Positions 10,897 to 23,000 of a DNA stretch of 64,000 bases are shown here, piece after piece. Made by a program: the position numbers and the translations under genes. Location: the NCBI GenBank assembly GCA_036245805.1, contig BTRK01000004.1, forward strand, positions 46,192,690 through 46,256,689. Direction: 5' to 3'. The notes under the pieces are model-generated. The model had not been told where the DNA came from. It searched no databases and was given only the letters and a program-made list of their open reading frames with translations. How positions within the stretch are numbered: position 1 is the first letter of the stretch; every line of letters begins with the position of its first letter. This DNA is from Pristionchus mayeri (taxonomy: Eukaryota; Nematoda; Chromadorea; Rhabditida; Neodiplogasteridae).

Positions 10897-11826
10897 TCCA
10901 GGTAATGAGATAACGAAACAAGATAGCGCCGGGTCTACATATTTTATCTAACGAAATGCGAAAATAGAGCATATTACTCCCGTCATTCGCATGTTCCACT
11001 TGGCTATGTGAGCGAAATAAACGAGCGTCGGTATATTTTCGATACGCGTCCGTGGACGCGGATCTTAAACAATTTTTTTTAAAGTTGAAAAAATTACACC
11101 ACTCATAATTTGTCAAGAGGAACTGACTATTTTATTTGGGGGGGGGGGATTTCAAAGAAATTTCTCGCTCGATCCAATTTTAAGATCGACCAGGCTTGGT
11201 AACGTTCCAGCCATACTCTATAACATACAGCAAATCCCCTGCTTGCACTCTGTCCGGAATGAAAAAGTCTTCGATGCATTTTTCTTCCCGATCAGAGTGT
11301 CCAAACACTTTCCTCAAAATTAAATTTTTATAGTATCCAACCGTTAGTTTGCCGTCGGATGTTAATAATACTTTTATAAACACAGCTCATTTGCATTCGA
11401 TTAAGTTGATCAAAGTGAGCCGCCTCGTTGCTCCCATTGTCAGACATCAGAAGAGGGTCAAATTCGATGGAATCGTCAGTATAGAGGAAGAATATTCACA
11501 TTGATTACAGAATTTCAGTCAGCCATTTAGTCAGTTGGTCATGGTTGTTAAGATTCTGCTATCGTGACTGTTTGCAAAAAAAAACGTAGTCATCAATATG
11601 CGACAGAGGGCCGGGTCTGCATTTGGACATTTTCATGGATTATGTAAAAAAATGTTATGAGGTTGTTCTGATACCACCTAATTTTATTGATTTATACTTT
11701 TGAACACGATGTCTTCTCCTTATTACTGCTTGCAATCTGCGGATTGGATCAAGCATTCGTGGAACGTGCGAGCGCCGGTACAATTTGATTTTTCACAAAC
11801 TGAATGATGCTTGGAAACTTCTGCAT
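10897..11826 (-). repeat. Repeat R, copy 3 (inverted, full length)
   Basis: This is the reverse complement of 6802-7738. The 67-aa ORF is at 11180-11383 on the minus strand. A G run (11142-11150) replaces CCTTCCC of copy 1. It forms the inner part of the right arm of the large inverted repeat. Confidence 0.85.
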
Positions 11827-13257
11827 TGCTACATCTACTAAATACAAGATAAAATAGACTTGTCATGGATCAATAATATCCAAACCAAACATCTCTAGAA
11901 AATTGTTTGCCTAAAATATTTTCCTTAGAAAAATGAGAAATCGATGGTGGTGACGAAAATTGTTGATCAGATTTTCAAATGTTTGGACTATATTTGATCA
12001 AGTTAAATCCAACTAATTCCAATTATGCCAAACAATTCATAAAAAAGCTTTGTACAGTTTATTTTGAAAAAACGTGAACTCACATTGTCGATTTTATCGT
12101 TATTGTATGGTGAAAAAATTCAATGCTTCCATCTCTCACCAATCTCAATTTCTCCAATTTTCGAAAGAACTTGTCAGCGAAATTTAGTGATACTCTGAAT
12201 AGTCTTTTGGAAAAAATAACTCAAACGGAACTATACTTTCGATTAAAGGAGTGCTCCGGGGAATGAATGTTAGGGAGTCCCACCACGAAAATGCTGCGCA
12301 CTCAATGGGAAACTGTAGCGAATTTAACCAGAGAAAGAGGCGAATGTGAAGTAAAGCAAGTGAAACATAAAATGATCAGTCACGTCCCTGCGCTATCAAT
12401 GAACTTTGCGCGTCTGTAAATAGCCTCAGAGTCGTCTGTGGGACTTCGGACATAGTGCTTTCTGAACGGGGTATTGGCCTCTACAATATCCGCACGATCA
12501 CTATGGGTGACTGAACATTCCCCGAAGCACCCCTTTAATCCATCCAAGGTTGAATATGCGATATAATATTTGAAATTTTTCACCATACAATAACGATAAA
12601 ATCGACAATGTGAGCACATTTTTTTCAAAATAAATTGAACAAAGCTTGTTTAGGAAAATATTTTAGGCAAACAATTTTCTAGAGATGTTTGGTTTGGATA
12701 TTATTGATCCATGACAAGTCTATTTTATCTTGTATTTAGTAGATGTCTCAGAGAAACTGAGTTTTCTGAGTTTTACAGGCGCAAAATGAGCACCAATCGA
12801 GGGTGTGAAAATCGGGTTTTCAAGATAAAGCAAACAATCGATTTTTGTTCTTAATTGTCCGTTTGCGTGCTTGTAGCTTCATTTCCCACAATATTCGTTT
12901 ATCTGAATCTGCATTTTGTGGCTATAACTCAATTTCGGTAGAAACCTGAAGGAAATTTCACTTTGGGAGACAATTACGGGACCGTCCGTTTGAGTTAACT
13001 TTGGTACCATCCAACGCAGAATTCAATGGGCTATTACAATTCTGAAGAGATTTTGAGTCTATCTTACCGCGTTTAGGAAATATGGTTTTTCGATTTTTCA
13101 AATTTCCGACCCTATAATTGAAGGATCAGAGACCGGAGCATGTATTTGATGGTGCTCTGTGATATGGGCCCATACACATACAGTGTGGGCGCCAGGATCT
13201 CATTCCTAAGGAATCGTGTCCGGGGGGTAGTCCATTCTTACCGATCCGGTCTCTTAA
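11827..13257. mobile_element. Foldback element with TTAA end, copy 2 (one arm plus centre)
   Basis: It is the inverted counterpart of 4537-5966 and ends in TTACCGATCCGGTCTCTTAA. The ~835 bp that form the other arm in copy 1 (5967-6801) are missing here. The join is directly to repeat R at 11826/11827. The 82-aa ORF lies at 12380-12628 (-). Confidence 0.75.
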
Positions 13258-13461
13258 TACGATGTTCCCTCTTAATAAAAATATTAATTATTTTGATACT
13301 TGTAAATAAAGAAGAGAATTAGACGGCTCACACATGGGGAAAAGAAGGTGTTTTAATTTGTTAGATATTGATAATCGATAGGAATAACTTGGAATAACTC
13401 TTTGTCCGGAGACTAGTCTGACAGGTGTGAAGAGAACCATTTCTCGTGATGCCATCTAGGG

Positions 13462-13812
13462 CGGCAAGAACGGGTCACGGGTCACCCGTGTTGTTGACGA
13501 ATCTGGCGGGTCACCCGATTTTATGACCATGACCCGTATGTGACCCGTAACTGCGGGTAAGAAGCGGTTCCCTCCCTCCCGCTCCCGGGCGATAAAGGAA
13601 GAGGTAGAACGACAGAGTGCGATAAATGGAGAGAGCGCCGAGAGACTCGTTTCTCTGCGCTCTCTCTGTTCAACATGATGTCTCGCTCTTCCTTTACCTT
13701 TCTATCTCTCTCGCTTGACCCGTTTCGACCCGAATCCGGCGGGTCATCTGCCAACCCGTATCCGACCCGTTTTAGATGGTCAAAAGGTCGATTGTGATCC
13801 GTTCTTGCCATA
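13462..13812. mobile_element. GACCCG-rich MITE, inverted copy
   Basis: This is the reverse complement of the element at 3982-4336, with ends GGCAAGAACGGGTCAC and GTGATCCGTTCTTGCC. It lies in the same relative place in the right arm. Confidence 0.8.
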
Positions 13813-13913
13813 CTACTACACACCATAATCGAAATCATTAAAAATAGGAGCAAGCAAATGCCGGGTAAGCATCTGTTCTCTCAAGAGTCACGAATAAAAT
13901 ATCCTCGTTCGGT

Positions 13914-14697
13914 AAGCAAATATCACGAATTAGAAATGCATAACATAACAGGAAAACACCAGGAATCGATATTATATATTATATTTTATTAGAGCAGTCC
14001 ATCTACGGATCATTGGTGTTCTCACATCAGATAGTGCATTATTCAAAGCGGGATCCATCATGATATCATCTCGCATCGTCCTGATTTGGTGTCAAGGTGA
14101 TTCGCCGTGCCACAAAGATCGTATAGGTTATCGAGCAGCTACTTGTGCAATGCTACGACGGCTGCTATCTCAAACAAACAATTCATTATTCATTATTCAT
14201 TATTCATTATTTATCCATGGTCAAGGTCTAGGCCTGCTGGAAAATGCTCTTCTTCCAAGCAACGGGGTCTCTTCTACACACGCTATCCCAGTTCGGTCCT
14301 AGTTGTTGCACGATTTCGTCCCTCCATCTCATCCGTGGTCTTCCAATTGGACGGACTCGATCGTATGGAGTCCATTCCATCACTCGTTTAGTCCATCGGT
14401 CGTCATCCAGCAATGCTATTCTTGCTGCCCAGTTCCACTTTCTCTGCATAGCTTGAACTCTAATGTCCGGGATTGGCACTTTCTGAGACAGCCATACATT
14501 GGTTCGACGATCCAACCTCGTAACACCGCACATTTTTCTCATCATACTTCGTTGTACTACTATGAGTCGATTGGTAATCTTTTTGGTCGGGCTTTATAGT
14601 TCACTTCCGTATAAAAGTGCTGGTACTACGCACATTCTGTAGACGCTGGCCTTGAGCCCCATTTCTATCTTTCTGTTGGTTAAGAATTCATTAAATC
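13914..14697 (-). pseudogene. 3' fragment of the RT unit, inverted copy
   Basis: 13914-14030 is one ~110-bp terminus. 14228-14545 encodes on the minus strand the same 105-residue RT tail (GRPRMRWRDEI) as 3263-3580. 14594-14697 continues upstream with FNEFLTNRKIE. Homology to the left copy then stops, so this copy has lost the RT core and the other terminus. Confidence 0.8.
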
Positions 14698-15532
14698 CTT
14701 TGCGCAACCATACAACGAGTGATTGACATTCGCAAGCCATAATTGAGGTGATCAAAATGTGGAACACGAGAGTACCGGTAGCGAATCTGCGCATCATTGT
14801 GTCGCAAATTTGTTCTGCTTGCCTTGCCGCGCTCAATTTTTTATATAAAGAGAGCACTTCTCGACTAAAAACCATGAGTTCATCCTAACCTCACCTGAAA
14901 AAGGAGAGAAAAGAAGAGAACATGGAATTCCGAAATGAGAAAACTTTTTTTCAAAATATGCTGATGAATGTCGAAGTATCGCACGCCTGCCGTTACTTCG
15001 AGGTTTCAGTGTTACTATAAGCGGCACGAATGGACATGTAACACCAGATAATCATTGATGGCATATAATACAACACATTTATAATCATGCGCCTTGCTTG
15101 GGAACAACGAGAAATGTCTTAACCGACTTGAAAACTTCAAGCTAATGCGGAGTTTCATCGCAAAGGCAAAATCGGGAATAACCCGGAAAGGTCAATATTA
15201 TCAAACGCCCAGTGTTAATAATGAATTGGTGAGTAATAGATTAACGTATGCGATCCAAAATTTAAAAAAAAATCTCCTCACTATGCATACCATAGGATAT
15301 CACGTTATTGACAGTGATCTAGAGAAATTGAATAAATGCACTTCATCTCATATCTTCATCTCGTTCTTCATCCTCCAGCAGAAGATGTATTGTCGTCATC
15401 GTAAGGACCGTACACACTCCCAAATGACCCTTATCTAGGTCATGAAAAAGTGGAGTAAGCATGTACCAGGTAAAATACTAAAGATAATTCTAAACTTAGA
15501 AAATCAGATAATTACTCCCACCTCAATCCAGC
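14698..15532. other. No supported gene; isolated ORF at 15094-15438
   Basis: A 114-residue ORF (15094-15438, +) is Lys/Asn-rich with no recognisable domain and no clear splice partners. I do not call it a gene. A degenerate block around 14740-14800 (GTGGAACACGAG) resembles 15690-15740 and 1140-1190, suggesting another worn repeat. Confidence 0.4.
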
Positions 15533-17256
15533 CAGCGCACGGCATAATACAGCCGTTTTAGTTGATGAAGGGACCTGAAAACGAAGAAAAGTCAATTGTG
15601 TCATTGAAGTGGATCAATAAGTCATTTCATCGATTCTATATTGTTTGTAAAAATATGCCCCGGGTGCCAATTGAAGTTTGCGTTCCATAATGAAGATCAT
15701 GAACACGTGGAGCAATGAAGTGACGGGACAGCATCTACACACTTGTCACAAAGCCTTTGGACTTGTTTCGTTCGAGTTTGTTTTATAACATATTACGATT
15801 ACTCTACTGATTATGCGTTAAAGTGGACGAGCAATCAAGGATGAATGTTATATTCCCATTTTACCATCTTAATATCGATAATGATTCATTTTCGAAGGAT
15901 ACTGGGTATCGTGCGCAGACTGAACGGCGTCTCGATGCGCGTCTCCACATTGAATTGACATTGAAGCGGATGAAGTAATTCAGAATTGGTTGTCTATACT
16001 CCTTACTAAAAAATCTTTCGTTACACTAATTTTTCGTGTCCTTCCTTCCTTAAAAACGCGGATCCAAACCAGAGCTTTGAGGCGGGGCCGTTGCAAGGGT
16101 TCGCTCGATTGATGGTAGCCGGGTAGTTGGGCCTTTCGTAGACTTCGAGGTGTTTGAGGGGTGCACACGGGCATTTCTCACCTCCTGTGAAGGTTTTTTT
16201 AGATGGTAAAAACAAATTACGAGATATTTAAATTATGTTAGATAGTAAAACGAACCGGCAATGACGCACATTGCAGCCACAATTGGTATCGAGACAGGAC
16301 GGAATCGGAACGCCCACATATCTCCCAACCGCTCAATGAAGTTCACACTATCGTTATCCAGCGTGATCCTCTTCCCATTAGCGCGGATTGCCCTGCAAAT
16401 ACACTCAAAATATTTGGCAATATATCAGGTCAAGCATTAGCAGAAGAAATGAAACAAAAAAGATATCAGGGGTGCAGATAATTATTGTCATCATTATTTA
16501 GCACTCAAATTACCGATATTTTCACATATTGGCCTATGCGATATGTATGGGTGTTATTGCTTCTTCTGAGGTATTCACCGAATCACGTAGAGCTTATCCT
16601 TGTGGGTATTGCAGATGAGATTTGACGATGTTGCAGTACCGCGAAACTCGGCGGGGAAAGTCTCATCCACACAAGGGTCAACGCCGAACTCCGCTGTGAT
16701 GTTAGTGCGAGCTTAAGCAATTAACTAAGTAGCATAATTTTTAAAGGCAATGATAATTAACCCACCGACACATCCTGTAGTTTTCTTCAGAAATATTTCA
16801 GTGGGTGAATAGCAAGTTGCTAGCTCAGTGGGAGACAACAAAACACAGGAGGAGTTAAACCCAGCATCTTTGAATGAGAGAGCAGCACACTGAAAATTTA
16901 AGAACATAAAAAATAACTAAAAAGGGGAAAATACCTTCGATTCAGCATCGCATAGGACCTCGCAACCCCTCCGAGTCTCCACAGTAGCTTTTCCGAACAT
17001 TTCGTAGCGAGTCGACGATTGACTGGCAGTGTAGCAAGTTTTTCCGAATGGATTCTAAGAGAGATGCCTGATATCTTAGTTGTGCAGATACAATACACAT
17101 GTATGAAAAGGTTAAAGGTGAAAAGGTTGCACGCCACCTCACACCGTCAGAATTTGTTGCTACTAGCTTATCAACTGCTGTAGATTTATGGTAGTCGCAT
17201 GACCCTCCATGCACCGCTGGAAGGAGCATCCAAACCACTGCGAGGAGGAGATGCAT
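15533..17256 (-). CDS. Secreted/membrane PAN-like protein, possibly with a CUB-like domain
   Basis: Exons join in frame: 17256-17143 (phase 0, donor GTGAGG), 17054-16935, 16889-16766, 16693-16579 and 16392-16256, then probably a piece starting at 16184. The start encodes a signal peptide (MHLLLAVVWMLLPAVHGG). Exons 2-3 give a cysteine pattern (CEVLCDAESKCAALSF...SSCVLLS) like nematode PAN/PAN_3 modules. Exon 5 contains a hydrophobic stretch (IPIVAAMCVIAG). If its donor is not used, translation ends after SFYYLT as a C-terminal anchor. If it is used, the next exon reads EKCPCAPLKH...RPNYPATINR, which recalls the start of CUB domains. Further exons near 15880-15985 and 15533-15574 (acceptor TTTTCAG, stop TGA) are tentative. 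It is likely extracellular; the ligand is unknown. Confidence 0.6.
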
Positions 17257-17370
17257 GTCAAATGCTGACTAAAGTCCGTGAATCGCGTATTGCAGCCACG
17301 GTTCTCTCTTTTCTCTACTCTTTAACGAGCTTATAAAACAACGTTTCGCTCCTTTCGGAAAGATTAATGG
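17257..17370 (-). promoter_or_regulatory. Upstream region of the PAN-like gene, duplicated head-to-head
   Basis: The ~110 bp before the start codon contain AAAGTCCGTGAATCGCG, GTTCTCTCTTTTCTCTACTC and CGCTCCTTTCGGAAAGA. The same words occur inverted at 17860-17995 before another ATG. Two start regions therefore face away from each other across ~490 bp. Promoter function is inferred from position. Confidence 0.45.
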
Positions 17371-17424
17371 ACCGTAGCTGTGTTGCTCGCTCGATCCACG
17401 CACAATGGATCTATAATCTTTAAT

Positions 17425-17562
17425 TAGGGTTCTCCTATTGGAAAATGTTTGCTGTTCGGATAAGTTTCAGATGCGCAACATAAACAAACGCTGTTCAGCT
17501 ATATAGATGCTCTAAAACATACCTGAAAAGTCAACAAAAATTTTCCAATAAGAGAACCCTAT
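17425..17562. repeat. MITE-like hairpin (family M2, copy 1)
   Basis: TAGGGTTCTCCTATTGGAAAA at the left pairs with TTTTCCAATAAGAGAACCCTA at the right. The interior GTTTCAGATGCG...GCTCTAAAACATACC is shared with 25413-25540 and 26247-26370. Confidence 0.8.
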
Positions 17563-17859
17563 CTATAATCCATCTATAATTGTACAGAAACATAATTCCG
17601 TCAGTCTACAATCCGAGAGACATTAGGAATGACAGCAAAACAACTCAAAACGGCCTTCAACCGGGAACTCTCAAAAGTGAAGCCGCTTTGGAGACTCATT
17701 TCAGCTGGTTTGTATGTTCAGTCCTGTCATTCCTAATAGTCAGTTTCCGAACTGCTTCAAATCGAAGCTGCACGAGTGTACAGATCGTAAAACATAGATG
17801 TCAACATAGATCTATTCGTCGTGGATCAAGCGAGCTACATCTCTAATTGTAAGGACAAA

Positions 17860-18067
17860 AATTCTTTCCGAAAGGAGCCAAACGAAGATTTACAAGCTCG
17901 TAAAAGAGTGGAGAAAAGAGAGAACCGAATCGCCATAGCTGTGTCGTTATTCCTGATATAAAAATACTATCCTCGCACTTTAGTCAGCATTTGGCATGTT
18001 GCTTCTACTCGCTGTGGCTTGCACACTTCTTCCAAGGACGAAAGTCATCCATCTAATTAAAGATTAA
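17860..18067 (+). pseudogene. Duplicated promoter and signal-peptide start of the PAN-like gene
   Basis: The segment 17860-17995 mirrors 17257-17370. It leads to ATG at 17996, encoding MLLLLAVACTLLP, clearly related to the signal peptide of the minus-strand gene. After 23 codons it meets a stop at about 18065. No later PAN exons follow on the plus strand. It is therefore a broken head-to-head duplicate, unless it encodes a tiny secreted peptide. Confidence 0.65.
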
Positions 18068-18285
18068 TAGCCGATGGCTGAATTAGTTGAGAAAGTATAT
18101 ACAAAAATGCGAAAAATCAATAATAGCAACAGGAGAAGGCTGGAAATGATCAGGTTGAAGTTGCCTGATCCAGCGCTCTCTCACTTTTGCATACTCTCTC
18201 ATACAGTTGACGCGCGCACAATGCGTCGCGTCTTGGAATCAGGGCTTCGCCCTTGTCGGGGAACTTTATGCCTTGAAACTTACTC
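18058..18285. repeat. Degenerate copy of the TTAAAGTTACC MITE
   Basis: GATGGCTGAATTAGTTGAGA...CTCTCTCACTTTTGCATACTC matches the reverse complement of 23390-23520. The terminal inverted repeats are not preserved here. Confidence 0.6.
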
Positions 18286-18397
18286 TTCCTGAATTTTCAT
18301 TAAATATCAGCGGTAAACTATTTTTTCGGTCTCTATTTCCCAGAATGACACTTAAATCAATTCGAAAATATATTTTAATATTATTTTATATTTATAC

Positions 18398-18585
18398 TAG
18401 TCCGGCTGCCCCCCGCCTTCGGCGGGGCCCCCGTCCTAGCGGAGTATGTAGATTTCGCAATTACTCGTTTCGCAACTTGTTGATGCGCGATCTCTCTCCC
18501 TCCCCATTTCGTAATCGTTTCGCAACTGTTTCGCAATCCGGACAGACGCCATCACAGTGCGCTTTATATATAGGTATAGATAATA
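18398..18585. repeat. Short interspersed element with GC-rich hairpin
   Basis: It begins ACTAGTCCGGCTGCC, followed by the strong hairpin CCCCGCCTTCGGCGGGG, and ends near TTTATATATAGGTATAGAT. Elements of this plan are common in animal genomes (Helitron- or RTE-related short elements), but I cannot assign the class from one copy. Confidence 0.45.
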
Positions 18586-18592
18586 AGGAAAA

Positions 18593-19220
18593 CACGGCAT
18601 ATTGCCTAAACATAGAACCAAGGCTCCGCCCATTACACCACCAAGAAGTTGAGGCATGGTGCGTGCACCTGGCCGCCACACACGGAGCCGGAAAAAAGTC
18701 ATTGCAGAAACCCTGATCTCGATTGAAAATATTGATTGATTTTGGTACTATGCCGACATCCCTTGCACAACGTGGATGGATACGGTATTATTAAAATGTT
18801 TAATTATTCCCTCGGTGGTGTGGACAAATATCGGCGGGTGCGTTTAGGGTTCTGTAAGTCGTTTCGTCAACCTGCAATTCGGACAGTGAAATGCCGTGGT
18901 AAAATAATCACGGCATTTTACGGTCCGAATTGCCGGTTGACGAAACGACTTACAGACCCCCAACGCACGCGTCGACGTTTGTGCACACCACCGTGGGAAT
19001 AATTAAAAATTTGAATGTTACCGTATCCATTAATATAGCACAAGGAATGTCGGCATAGGACCAAAAATCAATCGATATTTTCAATCGATATCAGGGTTTC
19101 TGCTATGACTTTTTTCCGGCTCCGGTCTTGTGTGTGGCGGCCAGGTGCGCGCACCATGCCGCAACTTGGCGGTGGTGTAGTGGGCGGAGTCTTGGTTTTG
19201 TGTGTACGCAAAATGCCGTG
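18593..19220. mobile_element. 628-bp near-complete palindromic foldback element
   Basis: The ends CACGGCAT and ATGCCGTG are inverted. Arms of ~300 bp stay complementary almost to the centre, for example CATGGTGCGTGCACCTGGCC with GGCCAGGTGCGCGCACCATG. The centre repeats the terminal word as ATGCCGTGGTAAAATAATCACGGCAT. There is no coding content. Confidence 0.85.
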
Positions 19221-19222
19221 AT

Positions 19223-20058
19223 AATTAATAAAAGATATGGAGAAAAAGTCAGTTGCTAATTGATCAATCTCGAAGTCAGAGGTGTACGGTACTTTAGTCC
19301 TTGCAACATTTTTTTTTAAGTTTTCGTATCGGCAGCTCCTAATTCATTGGATTCTATGCGCATTTTATTTTAGAAGCATTTTGAACAAACCCGCCTGCGG
19401 TCCCCACCTTTCCGCTCAATCTTACCATCACCAATATCATTGCTTTCTGATTGTAAATTCAGCTTTCTCCATTGCTTTAGTCCACTTTGAAAATATAGCA
19501 ATAGTCTCGCTTATTTATTGCTCTAGCTGTATAAATTTGATTGTGTTGAATAATTTATAACAGTAGTATCATGTTTCGTTGTTGCAATGTAATATTAAGC
19601 TTATTTCGTGCGCTTCAATGGTCTATTTCCATTCTGGATTACCTTTGTGCTATTGTGGTGTTCCGTTACCAATTAATTGGACCTGGTTTGTTTACTTCCT
19701 TCGGATGATGTCGGGGAGGAAATGACCTTCCGCTGGGTTCAGAAATTTAGCGCTTATTTTGACGCGTGTGCGTTTTTTACGGGAATCGCAACGGTTGCAT
19801 AACATTTCCGTAGCTGTATTTTATGTATTTTATGCAATTTTATGCAATTGCATGCAATCGTTGCAATTCTCGTAAAAACTTCACCGGACGTCCATTTCCT
19901 CCACGACTTATCGGGGAAAATTCGGTTCACTCGAAAAAACTACACCATGGTCACTTCAATTTCCACACTCTCTCGTGGTCGATACTCGACCCGAGATAGC
20001 GTGTGAAATAAAGTGACAATGGCCAAATGTTGAGCTACATCAACGATTGAGCTTGTAG
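19223..20058. other. Upstream region of the 35-exon gene, no gene seen
   Basis: It contains a small inverted repeat at about 19776-19878 (TTTACGGGAATCGCAACG paired with CGTTGCAATTCTCGTAAA) around a TATGCAATTTTATGCAATTG core. The ORF at 19282-19560 has no support. The promoter of the downstream gene should lie here, but no TATA or trans-splice signal was identified with confidence. Confidence 0.4.
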
Positions 20059-23000
20059 ATGAGCAGTTTGTCCGATGAAGAGATCGATCCGGACTCGAAT
20101 ATGTTCGCGCCAGCTGTGAAACCTCTCTCCATCCACGATAATCGGGCGTACAGGCGTCGATTCAAAAGGGTAAGGACAGATAGAGGGAATTCATCTTATT
20201 CCTGTAGCAATCTCATTCATGTGCAATCTATAATCAAGCGAGATTAATTTCAGACTGAGGATGTGGTCAAGCAGATCAACAATTTGAAATGGAAGGAGGG
20301 CGACAAAGTCAAAGTTAGTCTTAATTTATATTTTGTATGTTAGATTGCGACTCTATTCACTAAATATGCTGAGCTAAACTCGATATTATCGGTCGTTATA
20401 ACAAATATTACTCTATTTTTATTCCAAATTAACTAAAAGTAGCTCGATAAACCTTTTGTGTGTGAAAAAAATGAGTATGTTTTCTCTAAATTGTTCAGGT
20501 TGTGTTTTCGTCTGGTGCGTACGAAGAGATGGATGAAAAGGAGTTTCTGCGACATCCATTCGGACGCATGACGCTGCTGGCGTGAGTGAATATCTTATTG
20601 CCGATCTGTGAACATCATATTAGAACTTCGATATGTTTTGTTCGTGTAATCGCATTCTCACTTTGAAAAGGAAGGAGCGAAAATCAGAGTGTGGCCGAAA
20701 CCAGAGAGTGCTACTCCCTTATTCGTGATTACACTTTTCCAGTTTAGTTAGTTACCATAAGCTACATTTTTTTGAAAAATTTAAACTCATAGCCATTTCG
20801 AATTGGTGCTGCATACGATGATATTATTAGAATTATTAGAAATAATTGCGGAGGAAGTCCTAAATTCCATTTTTTAAAGATAAATACATAAATAAATTCC
20901 AGGATGAAGCAAGGGCTTATGGACGATGGAAGAGAGGTATGTTATTTTCCTCATTTTTCCTACTAGAGTGACGTCATAGTTCTCATCTGACCTAGTGCCA
21001 ATCTTGTGTGTAATTGCAGAGTGAACGAGAGCAGCCATCGAGAAAGGAGGCAGGAGGGAATTCCAGTGAGGAATCAGATGGGGTGAGCACTCACTCGTTG
21101 TTGTAAAATTATTAATATTATTATTGTTATTAATTTTATTATTAATATCTATACATGTGTAATAATAATGACCGATGATAAATTGACAAACGAACAGAGC
21201 GAAATAGATAGATGAACTTCGATTCTAGGATCGATCGAGGAAGTCTTCGAGGAGAAGGAAGAAGAGATCCAGCTCGAGTGATTGGGTGAGCGTCACATAA
21301 ATTTTATCAACTAAATCAGTGGTGGGCACGGTCCGGCCCAAATTTGAGGGCATTAGATTTTCTCATAGGGGCATTTGATTAGTACCAAATGCATTAGATT
21401 TTTAGAATCACTGTGCCAGGCTACTTTGAGCCAAAGTACTAGAGGAACTGAACAACTTCGTAAAAATGGTGGGCCGTTGCCTGCCCACTCATGAACTAAA
21501 TGGAAATAGAAGCTAGCTATATCTCTCTAGATCGCTTTGCTCGTCAATCATGCTGTAAGAAAGAACTACAAACTTTGCAATCAGTGCTAGTGACTGGTGT
21601 TTTCTTCCTTGGAATATATATTTGGTCGTTTTATAGGATTAGCACTTCCACATCTTGTTTTTATGGAAATACGGAAAATTTGTTAGGCACTGTAGATAAT
21701 TAAGGTGTTTTTAGTACCAAGCCGAAGGTCGGGAGCTCCTAAAACGAAGGAAGAAATCGAAGAAGGTTTGATTCTTGAGATTTTCTTTCTTTTAAACAGC
21801 ACGATTACAACTTTAAGTTTAACAGATTATGAAAAAAATCTGATTGTTTGGTAATATTGCGTCCACGCAAGCAAAAATATATGTTAGCGAGATAGCCATC
21901 TCTATTATCTCTAGAGTCTCTCGCTATGCACACTCCCTCGTGTTTCTATGACGATCAGGGAGAACACTCTGATTTCTTCCAACTAGTTGGCGGGGAACGC
22001 GCCACCAACTGGTCAGGGCACTGGTTACTAACTGGTCAGTCAACTGTTTAACCAGTGGTCAGCCTAAGCTCCGTCCACACTAACTGGTTAACCAGTTGAT
22101 AGATTTTTTGACCAGTTGACCAGTGAGCGTGGGAGCTTAGGCTATCCACTTGTTCACCAGTTGCCTGACCATTTGTTGGCGCGTACCCCACCATCTGGTT
22201 GGAAGAAATCAGAGGAGGCGATGCAAAGTCTGTGCCATCTCGTATTTCGGTACTCGGTCAGATGAGAACTGTGACGTCATAGTGATCATCCGACCTAGTG
22301 AGCGTATTTCAAAACGCATTTTTAGGCTCGATCAGAGAAGGTCAACAGACGAATGGAAGGCAGGGAAGAACGTGAGGATGATGAAGATGAAATCCAAATA
22401 TTGGAAGTGTGTTTTGCCTACCTTTTCCTTTGAGTTTCACATGTTTGTGTCATTATATGGATTATTGGCTCATTATCCATTTAGAGTGCCTGAAAAACAT
22501 TTTAAAAAACCGCTTTTCTAATCATCTTCTCCTTTTTTCAGAACGAGGCACCTCCGAAATCACGCATAAATCCAAACAACAAGAAGGCAATCACTCTCAA
22601 GAGATCATGGACGAAGCAGCACAAATCAATAGGGAAGGACGAAGAGGGAGAGGTGAGAAAATTCACATTTTCGGGCATTTGGTGTAGTTTTTACAAATAA
22701 TCTCGCCATAGATTGATAATATATTTTGAAAACAACGAGTGATCACCGATCTAAATCAGATATTATCATCGTATTCCTATAGGGATAATATTTTAGTACT
22801 TATGTAATCTTTACAAACAGTGTGCCACTTAGATGATTATTTTTTAGAATGACTATAGAGTGTATATCAGGGGGTCGAGAAGTTGCGTTGATGAGGTTTG
22901 TATGCATTCTGTTCTTCATTCGATTCGTTTTATTTGTAGGCGAGGCTGATAAAATCCCGCAAGAGAAGAGCTATGAAGATGATCGACGAGAGCGCGAGGG

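Noticed and set aside
16942..17256. Single-exon 104-aa reading of the secreted gene
   Set aside because: Splicing at GTGAGG (17142) and TTAG (17055) gives a better Cys pattern and joins four more exons in frame.
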